A DNA stretch of 64,000 bases from Jiulongibacter sediminis (GTDB taxonomy: Bacteria > Bacteroidota > Bacteroidia > Cytophagales > Spirosomataceae): the NCBI RefSeq assembly GCF_001306455.1, contig NZ_LGTQ01000006.1:434001-498000 (forward strand). The letters are read 5' to 3'. Position 1 is the first letter of the stretch; each line of letters opens with the position of its first letter. Position numbers and translations under genes: made by a program. Of the stretch, positions 8,640 to 16,951 are shown piece by piece. Below the pieces are notes generated by a model, which was given only the letters and a program-made list of their open reading frames with translations, searched no databases and had not been told where the DNA came from.

Positions 8640-9083
8640 TTAGATTTCGATTGACTTAGGACTCTGAGCCTCATGTGGGTGCTCGGCACCTTCGTACACA
8701 TAAAGGTTAGTAAACTGCTGACGTCCCAGACGAGTTTTCGGAAGCATACCTTTAACAGCATACTCAACGACTCTTCTTCCGTCTTTCTCCATCAATTCAC
8801 GCGGTGTAGCAAAACGCTGTCCACCCGGGTGACCCGTATGACGAACGTACTGCTTGTCGTTCATCTTCTTACCCGTAAATCTTACTTTTTCAGCGTTGAT
8901 CACGATAACGTTGTCACCACAATCTACGTTAGGGGTAAAATTAGTCTTATGCTTGCCTCTTAAAATGCTGGCAATTTTACTGCTCAAACGACCAACAATC
9001 TGATCTTTGGCGTCAACTACCACCCATTCTTTGTTGACTGTCTGCTTATTTGCAGAGATAGTCTTGTAACTTAATGTATCCAC
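8640..9083 (-). CDS. rplM: 50S ribosomal protein L13
   Basis: 147 residues, starting at a GTG (9081-9083). Recognisable L13 blocks: WVVVDAKDQIVGRLSSKIASILRGKHK, GDNVIVINAEKVRFTGKKMNDK and KGMLPKTRLGRQQF. First gene of the operon. The long untranslated leader in front (9084 to about 9286) with several hairpins suggests autoregulation, and the promoter at 9292-9323 drives the whole rplM-rpsI-rpsB-tsf unit. Confidence 0.96.
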   Translation of the reverse strand: MDTLSYKTISANKQTVNKEWVVVDAKDQIVGRLSSKIASILRGKHKTNFTPNVDCGDNVIVINAEKVRFTGKKMNDKQYVRHTGHPGGQRFATPRELMEKDGRRVVEYAVKGMLPKTRLGRQQFTNLYVYEGAEHPHEAQSPKSIEI

Positions 9084-9286
9084 TTTAAATACGTTTAAAC
9101 GTTTTGTAATAAAAACATTGGTCTCATCGCCGTGCTGTTATCCCAAAATTCACAGCACTTTGAATCCACATTTTCTGAAGTTGTAAGGTGTTGAAAGCCA
9201 ACACAAAAACCGGTTCGGAACTACCTGTTTCTCCAACTTAACATATCCTTCGAAGTACGGGCGACTTCATGAAGGTGGTATTTTGG
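9084..9286 (-). ncRNA. Structured 5' leader of the L13/S9/S2/EF-Ts operon
   Basis: About 200 bases separate the promoter from the rplM start. Read on the minus strand the leader contains several paired elements: CCUUC/GAAGG around a CUUCAUGAAG palindrome near its 5' end, a perfect GUGUUG-GCUUU-CAACAC hairpin, and GUGCUGU...ACAGCAC (seven pairs, 13-base loop). No reading frame is convincing. Ribosomal protein operons are often controlled by binding of a product to such a leader; here that is inference from length, position and pairing. No T run suggests translational rather than termination control. Confidence 0.5.
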
Positions 9287-9291
9287 GGCTG

Positions 9292-9323
9292 CAAAGATAG
9301 AAATACCCTTTTTCAATTACAAT
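9292..9323 (-). promoter_or_regulatory. Bacteroidota-type promoter of the rplM operon
   Basis: On the minus strand ATTG, 20 bases, TATCTTTG, followed by C. This matches the Bacteroidota consensus (TTTG, 19-21, TAnnTTTG) closely; a start site would fall near 9285. Confidence 0.75.
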
Positions 9324-9367
9324 AGGGTTTTGAAAATAAATTACTCTTTTTGTGGAGGTTACGCCTT

Positions 9368-9407
9368 CATGACACGACTAACCACGGAAGAGCGTGGTCG
9401 TGGCATG
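9368..9407. repeat. REP-like long hairpin, copy 1
   Basis: An imperfect palindrome: outer arms CATGACACG/CGTGGCATG (one mismatch), inner arms ACCACG/CGTGGT, with GAAGAG at the tip. Thirty bases from 9376 (GACTAACCACGGAAGA...) agree at 23 positions with a similar hairpin at 35895-35924, so it is probably a dispersed intergenic repeat rather than a local structure. Confidence 0.55.
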
Positions 9408-9601
9408 AATTAAAAGACTTGATATGGTTTTGGCTTTAATGCTTCCCTTTTCTGAGTCTCGGTCACGGACTCAGCAGCAGCTGTATTTAAACCTTAGGAT
9501 ATACCCGTTAAAAATTAATCCGAGGTCAGAGAGCGTGACTGATACACTGACAAAAGGAATAAATTTGGAAAACAGAGGTAAGGCTAGAAGAAAAACTTCT
9601 A
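9408..9601. other. Gene-free stretch downstream of mraY
   Basis: No gene seen. It contains a GAGTC...GACTC hairpin near 9453-9474 and, directly after the mraY stop on the minus strand, a weak AGAAG-TTTTT-CTTCT stem. Confidence 0.4.
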
Positions 9602-10798
9602 TTACCGCAACTTCAACGTCACCAAACAAAGCACCGCCAGAATGATGCCCACTATCCAGAAGCGGGCAACGATCTTGGCTTCGTGATATCCTTTTTTTTG
9701 GTAGTGATGATGTAGCGGAGACATCAGGAAAAGACGGTTTTCGCGGGCATATTCAATCCCTCGTTTTTTCTTTTGGTATTTGAAATACCCCACCTGAAGC
9801 ATCACAGAGATATTCTCAATCAGGAAAATACCGCAGAGAACAGGAATCAAAAGTTCTTTTCGTAAAGCCAGAGATAGCGTGGCTATCACTCCACCGAGCA
9901 TCAAACTACCGGTATCACCCATAAAAACCTGAGCCGGATAGGCATTGTACCATAAGAAACCGATACAAGCTCCCAGAAAAGCAGCACAGAAAATTACCAT
10001 TTCTCCCGAGTTCGGGATGAGCATGATATTAAGGTACTCTGCAAATATTTTATTACCGGATAGGTAAGCGAAAATCGCCAGCGTCAAAACAATAATGGCC
10101 GAAGTCCCTGCGGCTAGTCCGTCAATACCATCTGTAATATTTGCTCCGTTAGAGACCGCAGTAATAATGAAAGTGCAGATAAAAACGTAAGGCAGCCAGG
10201 CCAGCGAATCAGGTAATAGATTACCAAGAATGCCATAATCAATTTCATTGCCTTTCATAAAAGGGACGGTGGTCGTGAGCTTGGCGACATCCATATATTC
10301 ACCTGCCGAGCCGATATATTCACGAACCACTACATTGTCATTATAGTACAGAATAAGCCCAACGATAAGACCAAGGCCTACCTGCCCCACAATTTTGAAA
10401 CGTCCCTTAAGGCCTTCTTTATCTTTTTTGAAAACCTTGATATAATCGTCAGCAAAGCCAATCATTCCTGTCCAAACGGTGGTGATAATCAAAAGAATGA
10501 TGTAGACGTTATCAAGTCGAGCGAAAAGTAATACAGGAATTAATAAAGAGGCCAAAATGATGAAGCCACCCATGGTTGGAGTGCCCTTCTTCTGCATCTG
10601 TCCCTGAAGACCTAGGTCTCTGATGCTCTCTCCAATTTGCAGGTTTCTCAGTAGGTTAATGATGCGTTTGCCGAAAATGGCCGCAATCAGTAAAGATGCG
10701 ATAGTAGCAGCAAAGGCACGGAATGAAATGTAGCGAAACACACCAGCTCCCGGAAAATCAAGAACTCTGTGCAGGTAGTCGAAAAGGGAATAGAGCAT
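9602..10798 (-). CDS. mraY: Phospho-N-acetylmuramoyl-pentapeptide-transferase
   Basis: 398 residues, usual for Bacteroidota MraY. It transfers phospho-MurNAc-pentapeptide to undecaprenyl phosphate at the inner membrane, giving lipid I. Family blocks: [31 protein letters not shown] (the DDxxK motif), [28 protein letters not shown] and [18 protein letters not shown] (the HHH motif). About ten membrane segments. The gene stands alone rather than within a dcw cell-division cluster; neighbours are a repeat hairpin and a lipoprotein gene. Confidence 0.96.
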   Translation of the reverse strand: MLYSLFDYLHRVLDFPGAGVFRYISFRAFAATIASLLIAAIFGKRIINLLRNLQIGESIRDLGLQGQMQKKGTPTMGGFIILASLLIPVLLFARLDNVYIILLIITTVWTGMIGFADDYIKVFKKDKEGLKGRFKIVGQVGLGLIVGLILYYNDNVVVREYIGSAGEYMDVAKLTTTVPFMKGNEIDYGILGNLLPDSLAWLPYVFICTFIITAVSNGANITDGIDGLAAGTSAIIVLTLAIFAYLSGNKIFAEYLNIMLIPNSGEMVIFCAAFLGACIGFLWYNAYPAQVFMGDTGSLMLGGVIATLSLALRKELLIPVLCGIFLIENISVMLQVGYFKYQKKKRGIEYARENRLFLMSPLHHHYQKKGYHEAKIVARFWIVGIILAVLCLVTLKLR

Positions 10799-10870
10799 AG
10801 GATATTTTAGGCTTGGTCAAAGATAGAAAAATCATTGACCAGCCTTGGCCTTTTTGCTCAAAAAAGGTTT

Positions 10871-11626
10871 TTACAGTTCGCTTACACCAGCTCCCAAATC
10901 CCCCAGAAGTGATTGCCAGTAAACCGTGATATTGGGATTATTGACAGATGAAGAACTGGTCGGTTCGAAAGGAAGTACCATCTGAATATCGCAATTCAAC
11001 AGATTGGCTTCCTCAAATTGACTCAAATCCTCTTCAGCCCACTGGTTGGCCTGGTCTGAACTTGTAGGTGCGTTCTTATGAAAGTCCCTGCCGTTTTTTT
11101 GACTTTGTACCATATCACTCAAAAAATAGGCCTTCACTTCAGAGCCATCTGCTGCGGCTTCAGAAAGAATCGGAATAGCCGCTTTCAGGTCTGTTTCCGC
11201 GTTTGAGCTTCCTCCATTTTTCTTATTCAGTTGAGCCAAACACTGACGGATAAATATATTCTTCTCTTTTTGAAGAGTCATTTCGTAACCGGTTTGAGCT
11301 GCCTCCAGATCGGTGGCATTCATTCCTTGCGTATTCTCTTTTTCTGTTCGACTGGTCAAACTGATGCTTTTGCCTTTCGCCGTGTTTTCATGCACAAAAT
11401 AGATATCAATTTGATCGCCCGCCTGCCGTATATTTTCATCTACCACCTGCTTGAGCAATTGCTGGTATTTTTGGGCTACAAACGGTTTGCTGACGTCAAC
11501 GCTGCTGGTTTTATCCATAAAGATGAGCGTATGAATAGGTTTTGAAGGACTGCTTTCCGTCGTAGTTTCTGAATCTGAACAGGAAAAAAGAAGTAGCCCT
11601 AAGGCTAAAGAAAGGAATACACGCAT
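10871..11626 (-). CDS. Lipoprotein with VWA-like DxTxS motif, unknown function
   Basis: 251 residues from the ATG at 11626 (a TTG at 11638 is also in frame). A lipoprotein signal (RVFLSLALGLLLFSC) is followed by a Thr/Ser-rich linker and then HTLIFMDKTSSVD, which resembles the first strand and metal-site loop of a von Willebrand A fold (DxTxS), and later VKAYFLSDMVQS, like a second VWA strand. Predicted to be a surface or periplasmic lipoprotein. The gene is 73 bases upstream of mraY on the same strand; no functional link is evident. I do not recognise a named family. Confidence 0.6.
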   Translation of the reverse strand: MRVFLSLALGLLLFSCSDSETTTESSPSKPIHTLIFMDKTSSVDVSKPFVAQKYQQLLKQVVDENIRQAGDQIDIYFVHENTAKGKSISLTSRTEKENTQGMNATDLEAAQTGYEMTLQKEKNIFIRQCLAQLNKKNGGSSNAETDLKAAIPILSEAAADGSEVKAYFLSDMVQSQKNGRDFHKNAPTSSDQANQWAEEDLSQFEEANLLNCDIQMVLPFEPTSSSSVNNPNITVYWQSLLGDLGAGVSEL

Positions 11627-11721
11627 ACTGAGGTTCAATTAGTCTAAGTAATGAGCATACGAAAGAACGGCTTTTTTAGTGTGAGCCCAAGCAATAATTG
11701 TTGAACGGCCGTTTTTGAATT

Positions 11722-12072
11722 TCAATAAAAGGCATCCTCAAAATGAACAATTTCAAAAGGCCTCACCGTGATCGCGATCAGGTCAAAACGCACTTTGCCG
11801 TCCCAATCATTTTGATTCAGATAAATATCAGCACCTTTGATCAGAAAATTCTGTTTGGCTTTACCAGCATTATCTTCAGGGAGCCCATGATCCTGATCGC
11901 CGCGAAGTTTTACCTCCACAAAAACCAGCCATTCGCCCTGCCGGGCAATAATGTCAATTTCATATCTGCTGGCCTGATAGTTTCGCTCGATAATCTCGTA
12001 ACCTTTAGCCACCAGAAAGTCCACGGCCCATTGTTCGCCCTTTTCACCAACTTTTCTCTTATTTTTGGCCAT
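11722..12072 (-). CDS. YraN family (UPF0102) nuclease-fold protein
   Basis: 116 residues. The endonuclease-like core is present: GEQWAVDFLVAKGYEIIERNY, then YEIDIIARQGEWLVFVEVKLR, giving the E...D...ExK pattern of the PD-(D/E)XK superfamily. YraN is widely conserved; its cellular role is not established. Divergent from lipB with only 59 bases between the starts. Confidence 0.9.
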   Translation of the reverse strand: MAKNKRKVGEKGEQWAVDFLVAKGYEIIERNYQASRYEIDIIARQGEWLVFVEVKLRGDQDHGLPEDNAGKAKQNFLIKGADIYLNQNDWDGKVRFDLIAITVRPFEIVHFEDAFY

Positions 12073-12131
12073 AGCACCTTTTTGTTGTGTTCTTCGTTTT
12101 GTTCAAAATGGAGGATTGTGTCTGAAGCTTC

Positions 12132-12839
12132 ATGCAAAATAAGAAAGTAAATATAGAGGACCTTGGTTTGATTGATTATCAGGAAGCCTGGGATTACCAG
12201 GAAAAACTTTTTGACCATACGGTACAAATCAAGCTATCGAACAAAAAGGAGAATAAAGACGAGCCCACGCCCAATAAAATTCTCTTTTGTCAGCATCCTC
12301 ATGTTTATACACTGGGTAAAAGTGGTAAACAGGAGCACCTTTTGCTGGATGAAAAGGGCCTTAAGGAAAAAGAGGCTCGATTTTATAAAATCAATCGCGG
12401 GGGTGATATTACCTATCACGGTCCTGGTCAATTGGTGGTTTATCCCATTCTTGATCTCGATAATTTCTTTACAGACATTCATAAGTATATGCGATACCTG
12501 GAGGAGGCCGTGATACAAACGTTGGCACATTACGGCATTTCAGCCGGAAGGGTAGATGGGTATACCGGCGTTTGGTTAGAGGAAGATAAAGATAGAAATC
12601 TGGGTGAAAGAAAAATATGTGCTATGGGAGTAAAGGCGAGTCGATGGGTGACTATGCACGGTTTGGCTTTGAATGTCAATGCTGACCTATCCATGTTTAA
12701 TAATATTGTAGCCTGTGGCATTCAGGATAGAGCCGTGACGTCAATGGAAGCAGAATTGGGCAAAACTTTGGATATTCAGGAAGTAGCCTTGGTGATGGAA
12801 GGCCAGTTGATCAATCTTTTTGAAATGGAGAAAATATGA
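12132..12839 (+). CDS. lipB: Lipoyl(octanoyl) transferase LipB
   Basis: 235 residues. It moves octanoyl groups from acyl carrier protein to lipoyl domains of the 2-oxoacid dehydrogenases and the glycine cleavage H protein. Catalytic residues match: Lys168 (MGVKAS) and Cys195 (VACGIQD). The blocks HPHVYTLGKSG, RGGDITYHGPGQLVVYP and MHGLALNVNADL are diagnostic. The stop overlaps the ATG of the dipeptide epimerase gene (ATGA). Confidence 0.95.
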   Translation: MQNKKVNIEDLGLIDYQEAWDYQEKLFDHTVQIKLSNKKENKDEPTPNKILFCQHPHVYTLGKSGKQEHLLLDEKGLKEKEARFYKINRGGDITYHGPGQLVVYPILDLDNFFTDIHKYMRYLEEAVIQTLAHYGISAGRVDGYTGVWLEEDKDRNLGERKICAMGVKASRWVTMHGLALNVNADLSMFNNIVACGIQDRAVTSMEAELGKTLDIQEVALVMEGQLINLFEMEKI

Positions 12840-13882
12840 GCAGTTTTCTACTCCCCTATCAATTGAAAAACCGGAATGTCTTCAGAATTGCTCATGGTAA
12901 TCGCACAGAGACATCAACGTTATTGATCCAAATAGAAAAGGAGGGATTCACCGGCTTGGGTGAGGCCGCCCACGTCCCCTACTATGGTATTTCGGTGGAG
13001 CAGTCTGTTCGTCAGATTCAGGAAGCCTGGAAGGAGCTGTATCCCTTAGTTGGAGAAGGTTTTGAGCCTTTTTGGGAAAAAGCGAATGCACTCATGAATG
13101 GCAATCATTTCGCCCTGTGCATGCTTGATCTTGCTCACCACGATTGGCAGAGTAAAAAAAATGGGAAGAGTTTGGGTGAAAACCTGGGAGTCCATCTTTC
13201 AAAGACGCCGATTTCCAGCTATACCATCGGTATAGATTCGGCAAAGGCAATGGCTGAGGTGATGGAGGGGTCAGATTTTCCGGTATTTAAAATCAAACTG
13301 GGGTCTGATGATGATGAGTCGTTGATCAAAGCTTTGAGAGAAAAATCAGGCAAGCCTTTTCGCATTGATGTGAACGGTGGCTGGAGTCTTGAGTATGCAA
13401 TAAAAATGTTACCGGTGCTAAGGGAAATCGGTGGAGTTGAATTCTTGGAACAACCGTTGGCCAAAGGTGTAATTAAGGAAAACGGTCAAATCAAAAAAGT
13501 AACAGAGCTCCCCTTGTTTGCTGATGAAACCTGCATGTTTAAAGAGGACGTTCGTAAAGTTGCACCCTATTTTGATGGGATTAATATCAAGCTCAGTAAG
13601 TGCGGAGGTATTACCCCGGCTCTTGAAATGATACAAGAAGCCCGGGAGCTGGGTTTGCAGATTATGCTGGGTTGTATGACTGAAAGTAGTGCGGGTATCT
13701 CGGCAATGGCACATATCGCGGCACTGGTAGATTTTGTGGATATGGATGGTGCCAATATGATTACCAATGACCCTGTAGATGGTGTGGAAATTAAAGCAGG
13801 GGTTGCGGAGTTTAAAAAGAGAAATGGGCATGGAGGCCTGATAAAAGATGAGTTTCTCAAAGAGGGAATTATTACGTTATGA
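12836..13882 (+). CDS. L-Ala-D/L-Glu-type dipeptide epimerase (enolase superfamily)
   Basis: 348 residues. Mandelate-racemase-like enolase superfamily member: capping domain at the N-terminus (FRIAHGNRTETSTLLI), then the barrel with the catalytic FKIKLG (KxK, near residue 152), metal ligands DVNGGW, EQPLA and FADET, and the second base Lys in INIKLSKCGG. This arrangement fits muropeptide-recycling dipeptide epimerases such as YcjG/YkfB; exact dipeptide specificity cannot be read here. Overlaps lipB by four bases and the next gene by 35 bases, so the three are probably one transcript. Confidence 0.88.
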   Translation: MSSFLLPYQLKNRNVFRIAHGNRTETSTLLIQIEKEGFTGLGEAAHVPYYGISVEQSVRQIQEAWKELYPLVGEGFEPFWEKANALMNGNHFALCMLDLAHHDWQSKKNGKSLGENLGVHLSKTPISSYTIGIDSAKAMAEVMEGSDFPVFKIKLGSDDDESLIKALREKSGKPFRIDVNGGWSLEYAIKMLPVLREIGGVEFLEQPLAKGVIKENGQIKKVTELPLFADETCMFKEDVRKVAPYFDGINIKLSKCGGITPALEMIQEARELGLQIMLGCMTESSAGISAMAHIAALVDFVDMDGANMITNDPVDGVEIKAGVAEFKKRNGHGGLIKDEFLKEGIITL

Positions 13883-14915
13883 CCGGCAGATAAAAATCCC
13901 TGAGTTTGGCCTGAAGGGTCAAAAAAAACTTAGGGAAAGTTCTGTATTAATCATCGGCTGCGGTGGTTTAGGAAGCCCCGTGTCCATGTATTTGGCAGCT
14001 GCTGGTGTTGGGAAAATAGGTTTGGTGGAAAACGACGTTGTGGATGAAAGTAATCTGCAACGCCAGATTCTCTACACCGAAGAAAATGTGGGTAAGTCAA
14101 AAATTGACCTTACCGAGAAGAGACTCAAATCATTAAACGGAAATATTATTATTGAGAAGTTTTCCAGGCGTTTTGATAGTTCTAACGCTTTGGAAATTGT
14201 GGAAAACTATGATCTGGTTATCGACGGATCCGATAATTTCCCGACCCGATATCTTGTGAATGATGCCTGTGTGTTGAAAAACAAACCCTTTGTTTCGGGA
14301 GCGATCTATCGCTTTGAGGGTCAGGTGTCTGTATTTAATTATCAGGGTGGGCCCACCTATCGTGATTTGTTTGCCAGCCCGCCATCGGAAGAAATGGCTC
14401 CGAATTGTGCCACTGCTGGTGTTTTGGGTATGATGGCCGGAATCGTCGGCTCTCTTCAGGCCACAGAAGCGATTAAAGTCTTGACGGGTTTAGGGGAAAC
14501 CCTCTCAGGAAAACTATTGCTGATTGATGCTTTAGGGATGAATTTCAGGAAGGTGAAAATTTTCAAAAATACGGACCTTGCTCCGGTTACCGAATTGATT
14601 GATTACGAGGCTTTTTGTGGTATTGATCATTCTGTTTTAGAGTCGATTTCATTTGAAAAGTTCAAAGAGCTCAATCCTGAAAAAGTACAATTGGTTGATG
14701 TTCGTGAAGCTAATGAATATGAGCTGGATAATCTTGGTGGTGAACTTATTCCTTTATCTGAAATTGAGGAGCATATTCCAAGAATTAGACGTGATGGCAC
14801 GGTGGTGATTCATTGCCAGTCAGGCATGAGAAGTCGGCAGGCAATTCGTTTATTGAAAGAAAAATACGGTTTTGATAATCTTCTCAATCTGGAGGGAGGA
14901 ATGAACGCGGTTTGA
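13848..14915 (+). CDS. ThiF/MoeB-type adenylyltransferase with C-terminal rhodanese domain
   Basis: 355 residues. Residues 1-240 are an E1-like adenylating domain: RYDRQIKIPEFGLKGQKKL, the nucleotide loop GCGGLGSPVSMYLAAAGVG, and NLQRQILYTEENVGKSKID; it activates the C-terminus of a small sulfur carrier (ThiS or MoaD). The C-terminal 90 residues form a rhodanese domain with active-site loop HCQSGMRSR. The zinc CxxC pairs of E. coli MoeB are replaced (PTYRDLF), as in many Bacteroidota homologues. The start lies 35 bases inside the epimerase gene. Whether it serves thiamine or molybdopterin synthesis is open. Confidence 0.87.
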   Translation: MSFSKRELLRYDRQIKIPEFGLKGQKKLRESSVLIIGCGGLGSPVSMYLAAAGVGKIGLVENDVVDESNLQRQILYTEENVGKSKIDLTEKRLKSLNGNIIIEKFSRRFDSSNALEIVENYDLVIDGSDNFPTRYLVNDACVLKNKPFVSGAIYRFEGQVSVFNYQGGPTYRDLFASPPSEEMAPNCATAGVLGMMAGIVGSLQATEAIKVLTGLGETLSGKLLLIDALGMNFRKVKIFKNTDLAPVTELIDYEAFCGIDHSVLESISFEKFKELNPEKVQLVDVREANEYELDNLGGELIPLSEIEEHIPRIRRDGTVVIHCQSGMRSRQAIRLLKEKYGFDNLLNLEGGMNAV

Positions 14916-15329
14916 TTAGCCCCGCTCTTCCATAAACTCTTGAAGAATAATGGTGGCGGCTATCTTGTCCAAACTACCTTTTTGACGACGATCCTTCTTT
15001 TTAACACCGCTATCGATCAGGCTACGCATCGCCATTTTTGAGGTGTAAGCTTCGTCTACAAAATGAATTTCTTTGTCAGGAAACTCCTTCTTTAGCTTTT
15101 CCGTAAAATCACGGACAAGTGGAGAGGCGTGTGTGTCAGACCCATCTAAACTTAGCGGATGGCCAATAACAAAAGCCTCCACCTCTTCATTTTGACAATA
15201 TTTTTTAAGGTAATCCATGAGCTGGGAGGTGGGTACGGTCTCCAGAGCTGTGGCTATAATCTGTAAAGGATCGGTCACAGCCAGTCCGGTACGTTTACCG
15301 CCGTAATCAATGCCCATGATTCTGGCCAT
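14916..15329 (-). CDS. ruvX: YqgF/RuvX family Holliday junction resolvase-like protein
   Basis: 137 residues. RNase H-like fold with GIDYGGKRTGLAVTDPLQI at the N-terminus, VIGHPLSLDGS, and VDEAYTSKMAM. The family includes a pre-16S rRNA nuclease function in E. coli. Its stop abuts the stop of the convergent ThiF-like gene with no gap. It follows ndk by two bases on the same strand. Confidence 0.93.
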   Translation of the reverse strand: MARIMGIDYGGKRTGLAVTDPLQIIATALETVPTSQLMDYLKKYCQNEEVEAFVIGHPLSLDGSDTHASPLVRDFTEKLKKEFPDKEIHFVDEAYTSKMAMRSLIDSGVKKKDRRQKGSLDKIAATIILQEFMEERG

Positions 15330-15331
15330 TA

Positions 15332-15751
15332 CTAGAAGCGTTCAGTTTCAGAGAAGAAGAAGGCTGATTCTAAGGCTGCATTCTCATCAGAGTCAGATCC
15401 GTGAACGGCGTTTTCACCTTTTGATTTGGCATATTTCTTTCTGATGGTGCCTTCTGCGGCCTCTGCTGGGTCTGTGGAGCCGATAAGTTCTCGATAGTCG
15501 GCCACAGCATTTTCTTTTTCCAGAATCATCGGGATAATTGGTCCTGATGACATAAACTCACAAAGCTCATCGTAGAAAGGTCTTTCTTTGTGCACTTCAT
15601 AGAACTTTCCGGCAAGTTCCGGGCTGAGTTTCATTTTTTTCATGGCCACTACTTTAAAGCCACCGGCTTCAATCATCGCTATAATACCGCCAATATGATT
15701 ATTCGCCACGGCGTTGGGCTTAATCATGGTTAATGTTCTGTTTCCGGACAT
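15332..15751 (-). CDS. ndk: Nucleoside diphosphate kinase
   Basis: 139 residues. Family hallmarks: [17 protein letters not shown], the [17 protein letters not shown] block, and [12 protein letters not shown] with the catalytic phospho-histidine. It equilibrates nucleoside di- and triphosphates. A TAGCTTTG box on the minus strand (15775-15782) lies 23 bases upstream of the start and may be its -7 element. Confidence 0.96.
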   Translation of the reverse strand: MSGNRTLTMIKPNAVANNHIGGIIAMIEAGGFKVVAMKKMKLSPELAGKFYEVHKERPFYDELCEFMSSGPIIPMILEKENAVADYRELIGSTDPAEAAEGTIRKKYAKSKGENAVHGSDSDENAALESAFFFSETERF

Positions 15752-15850
15752 GTTCTAATCACTTATGTTTCATGCAAAGCTATAATTTTTGAGCAAAAAC
15801 CCGCAGGATTAGTATTTTCTATCACTGTATAAACTGTGAATTATGCTTTG

Positions 15851-15858
15851 TACCTTTG
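15851..15858 (+). promoter_or_regulatory. -7 box of the NrnA-type gene
   Basis: TACCTTTG followed by C fits the Bacteroidota -7 consensus. It lies downstream of an in-frame ATG at 15843, which therefore cannot be the start if this box is used; the ATG at 15876 is then 17 bases after the box. The -33 element is weak. Confidence 0.45.
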
Positions 15859-15875
15859 CCCTCCGATTTCGAGAT

Positions 15876-16922
15876 ATGAAGCAATTGTTTACAGAAAGTG
15901 CCGGTCAAAAAGCTGATTTTCTGGAGTTTCTGAAAACTCCAAGGAGAATTGTTGTGACGGCCCATCAGAACCCGGATGGGGATGCCTTCGGCTCAATTTT
16001 AAGCCTGTACGAGGTTTTGAAACAATTGGGTCATCAGGTGCACGCAATAAGCCCCACTGATCATGCCGATTTTCTAAACTGGATGCCCAATGTAAAGGAG
16101 GTCATCAATTTTGAAGATAAACTTGAAAGGGGGCGTGCTGAGCGGTTAATAGAAGAGGCAGAGTTAATATTTTGTCTTGACTTTTCGGCCCTTGACAGGC
16201 TAAAAGATATGCACACCCCGGTAAAGGGATCAGAGGCTAGAAAGGTGATGATTGATCATCATCAACAGCCTGAAGATTTTGCAGATTTTGTCTATTGGAA
16301 TGTAAAAGCCGCTGCTACTTGTGAGCTTATTTATTGTCTCATTGAAGACCTTGATTGGCTTTCTTATATCAATCAAAACGTTGCGACTTGTATTTACACC
16401 GGTATTTTGACCGACACCGGGTCTTTTAAATTTGACAGTACTTCAAAACAAGTTCATCGTATTGCCGGTGAGCTGATTGATAAAGGTATAAACCCGAATA
16501 AAATCAGTAGAAAACTTTTTGACCAAAATAGTTTTGATCGCCTGAAGTTCATGGGCTACGCTTTGGGCGAAAAATTGATATATCTTCCTGAATATCGCGT
16601 TGCCTATTTCGTGTTTAATTCTGAAGAACAAGAAAAATTTAACCTCAAAAAAGGAGATACCGAAGGACTGGTGAACTATGGTTTGTCCATTGCCGGAGTA
16701 GTAATGTCGGCCATTTTTATTGAGAAAGATAACCTTATCAAAATGTCTTTTCGGTCAGTAGATGATTTCTCAGTGGCCGACTTTGCCAGAAATAATTTTG
16801 AGGGCGGAGGCCATAAAAATGCAGCGGGAGGTAGATCAAATGAAAGTCTTGAGCAAACCGTTAAAAAGTTTCTGGGCTTATTGCCTGACGTAAAAGATGA
16901 ATTACTGGTACAACCAACATAA
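15876..16922 (+). CDS. DHH-family phosphoesterase (NrnA/oligoribonuclease-like)
   Basis: 348 residues from the ATG at 15876. DHH subfamily 1 motifs: TAHQNPDGDAFGS (motif I), FCLDFSALDR (II), DHHQQPEDF (the DHH motif), ILTDTGSF (IV), and the C-terminal DHHA1 substrate-binding GGGHKNAAGG. NrnA-type enzymes degrade nano-RNAs and can dephosphorylate pAp. The same strand continues into two FKBP genes after 29 bases. Confidence 0.92.
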   Translation: MKQLFTESAGQKADFLEFLKTPRRIVVTAHQNPDGDAFGSILSLYEVLKQLGHQVHAISPTDHADFLNWMPNVKEVINFEDKLERGRAERLIEEAELIFCLDFSALDRLKDMHTPVKGSEARKVMIDHHQQPEDFADFVYWNVKAAATCELIYCLIEDLDWLSYINQNVATCIYTGILTDTGSFKFDSTSKQVHRIAGELIDKGINPNKISRKLFDQNSFDRLKFMGYALGEKLIYLPEYRVAYFVFNSEEQEKFNLKKGDTEGLVNYGLSIAGVVMSAIFIEKDNLIKMSFRSVDDFSVADFARNNFEGGGHKNAAGGRSNESLEQTVKKFLGLLPDVKDELLVQPT

Positions 16923-16951
16923 AATTTAACGCATTTATTAAAAACAAAAGA

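Noticed and set aside
13848-14915. Loss of the zinc CxxC pairs in the ThiF/MoeB-like protein as a sign of decay.
   Set aside because: Adenylation loop and rhodanese motif are intact, and Bacteroidota homologues commonly have the YRDL form.
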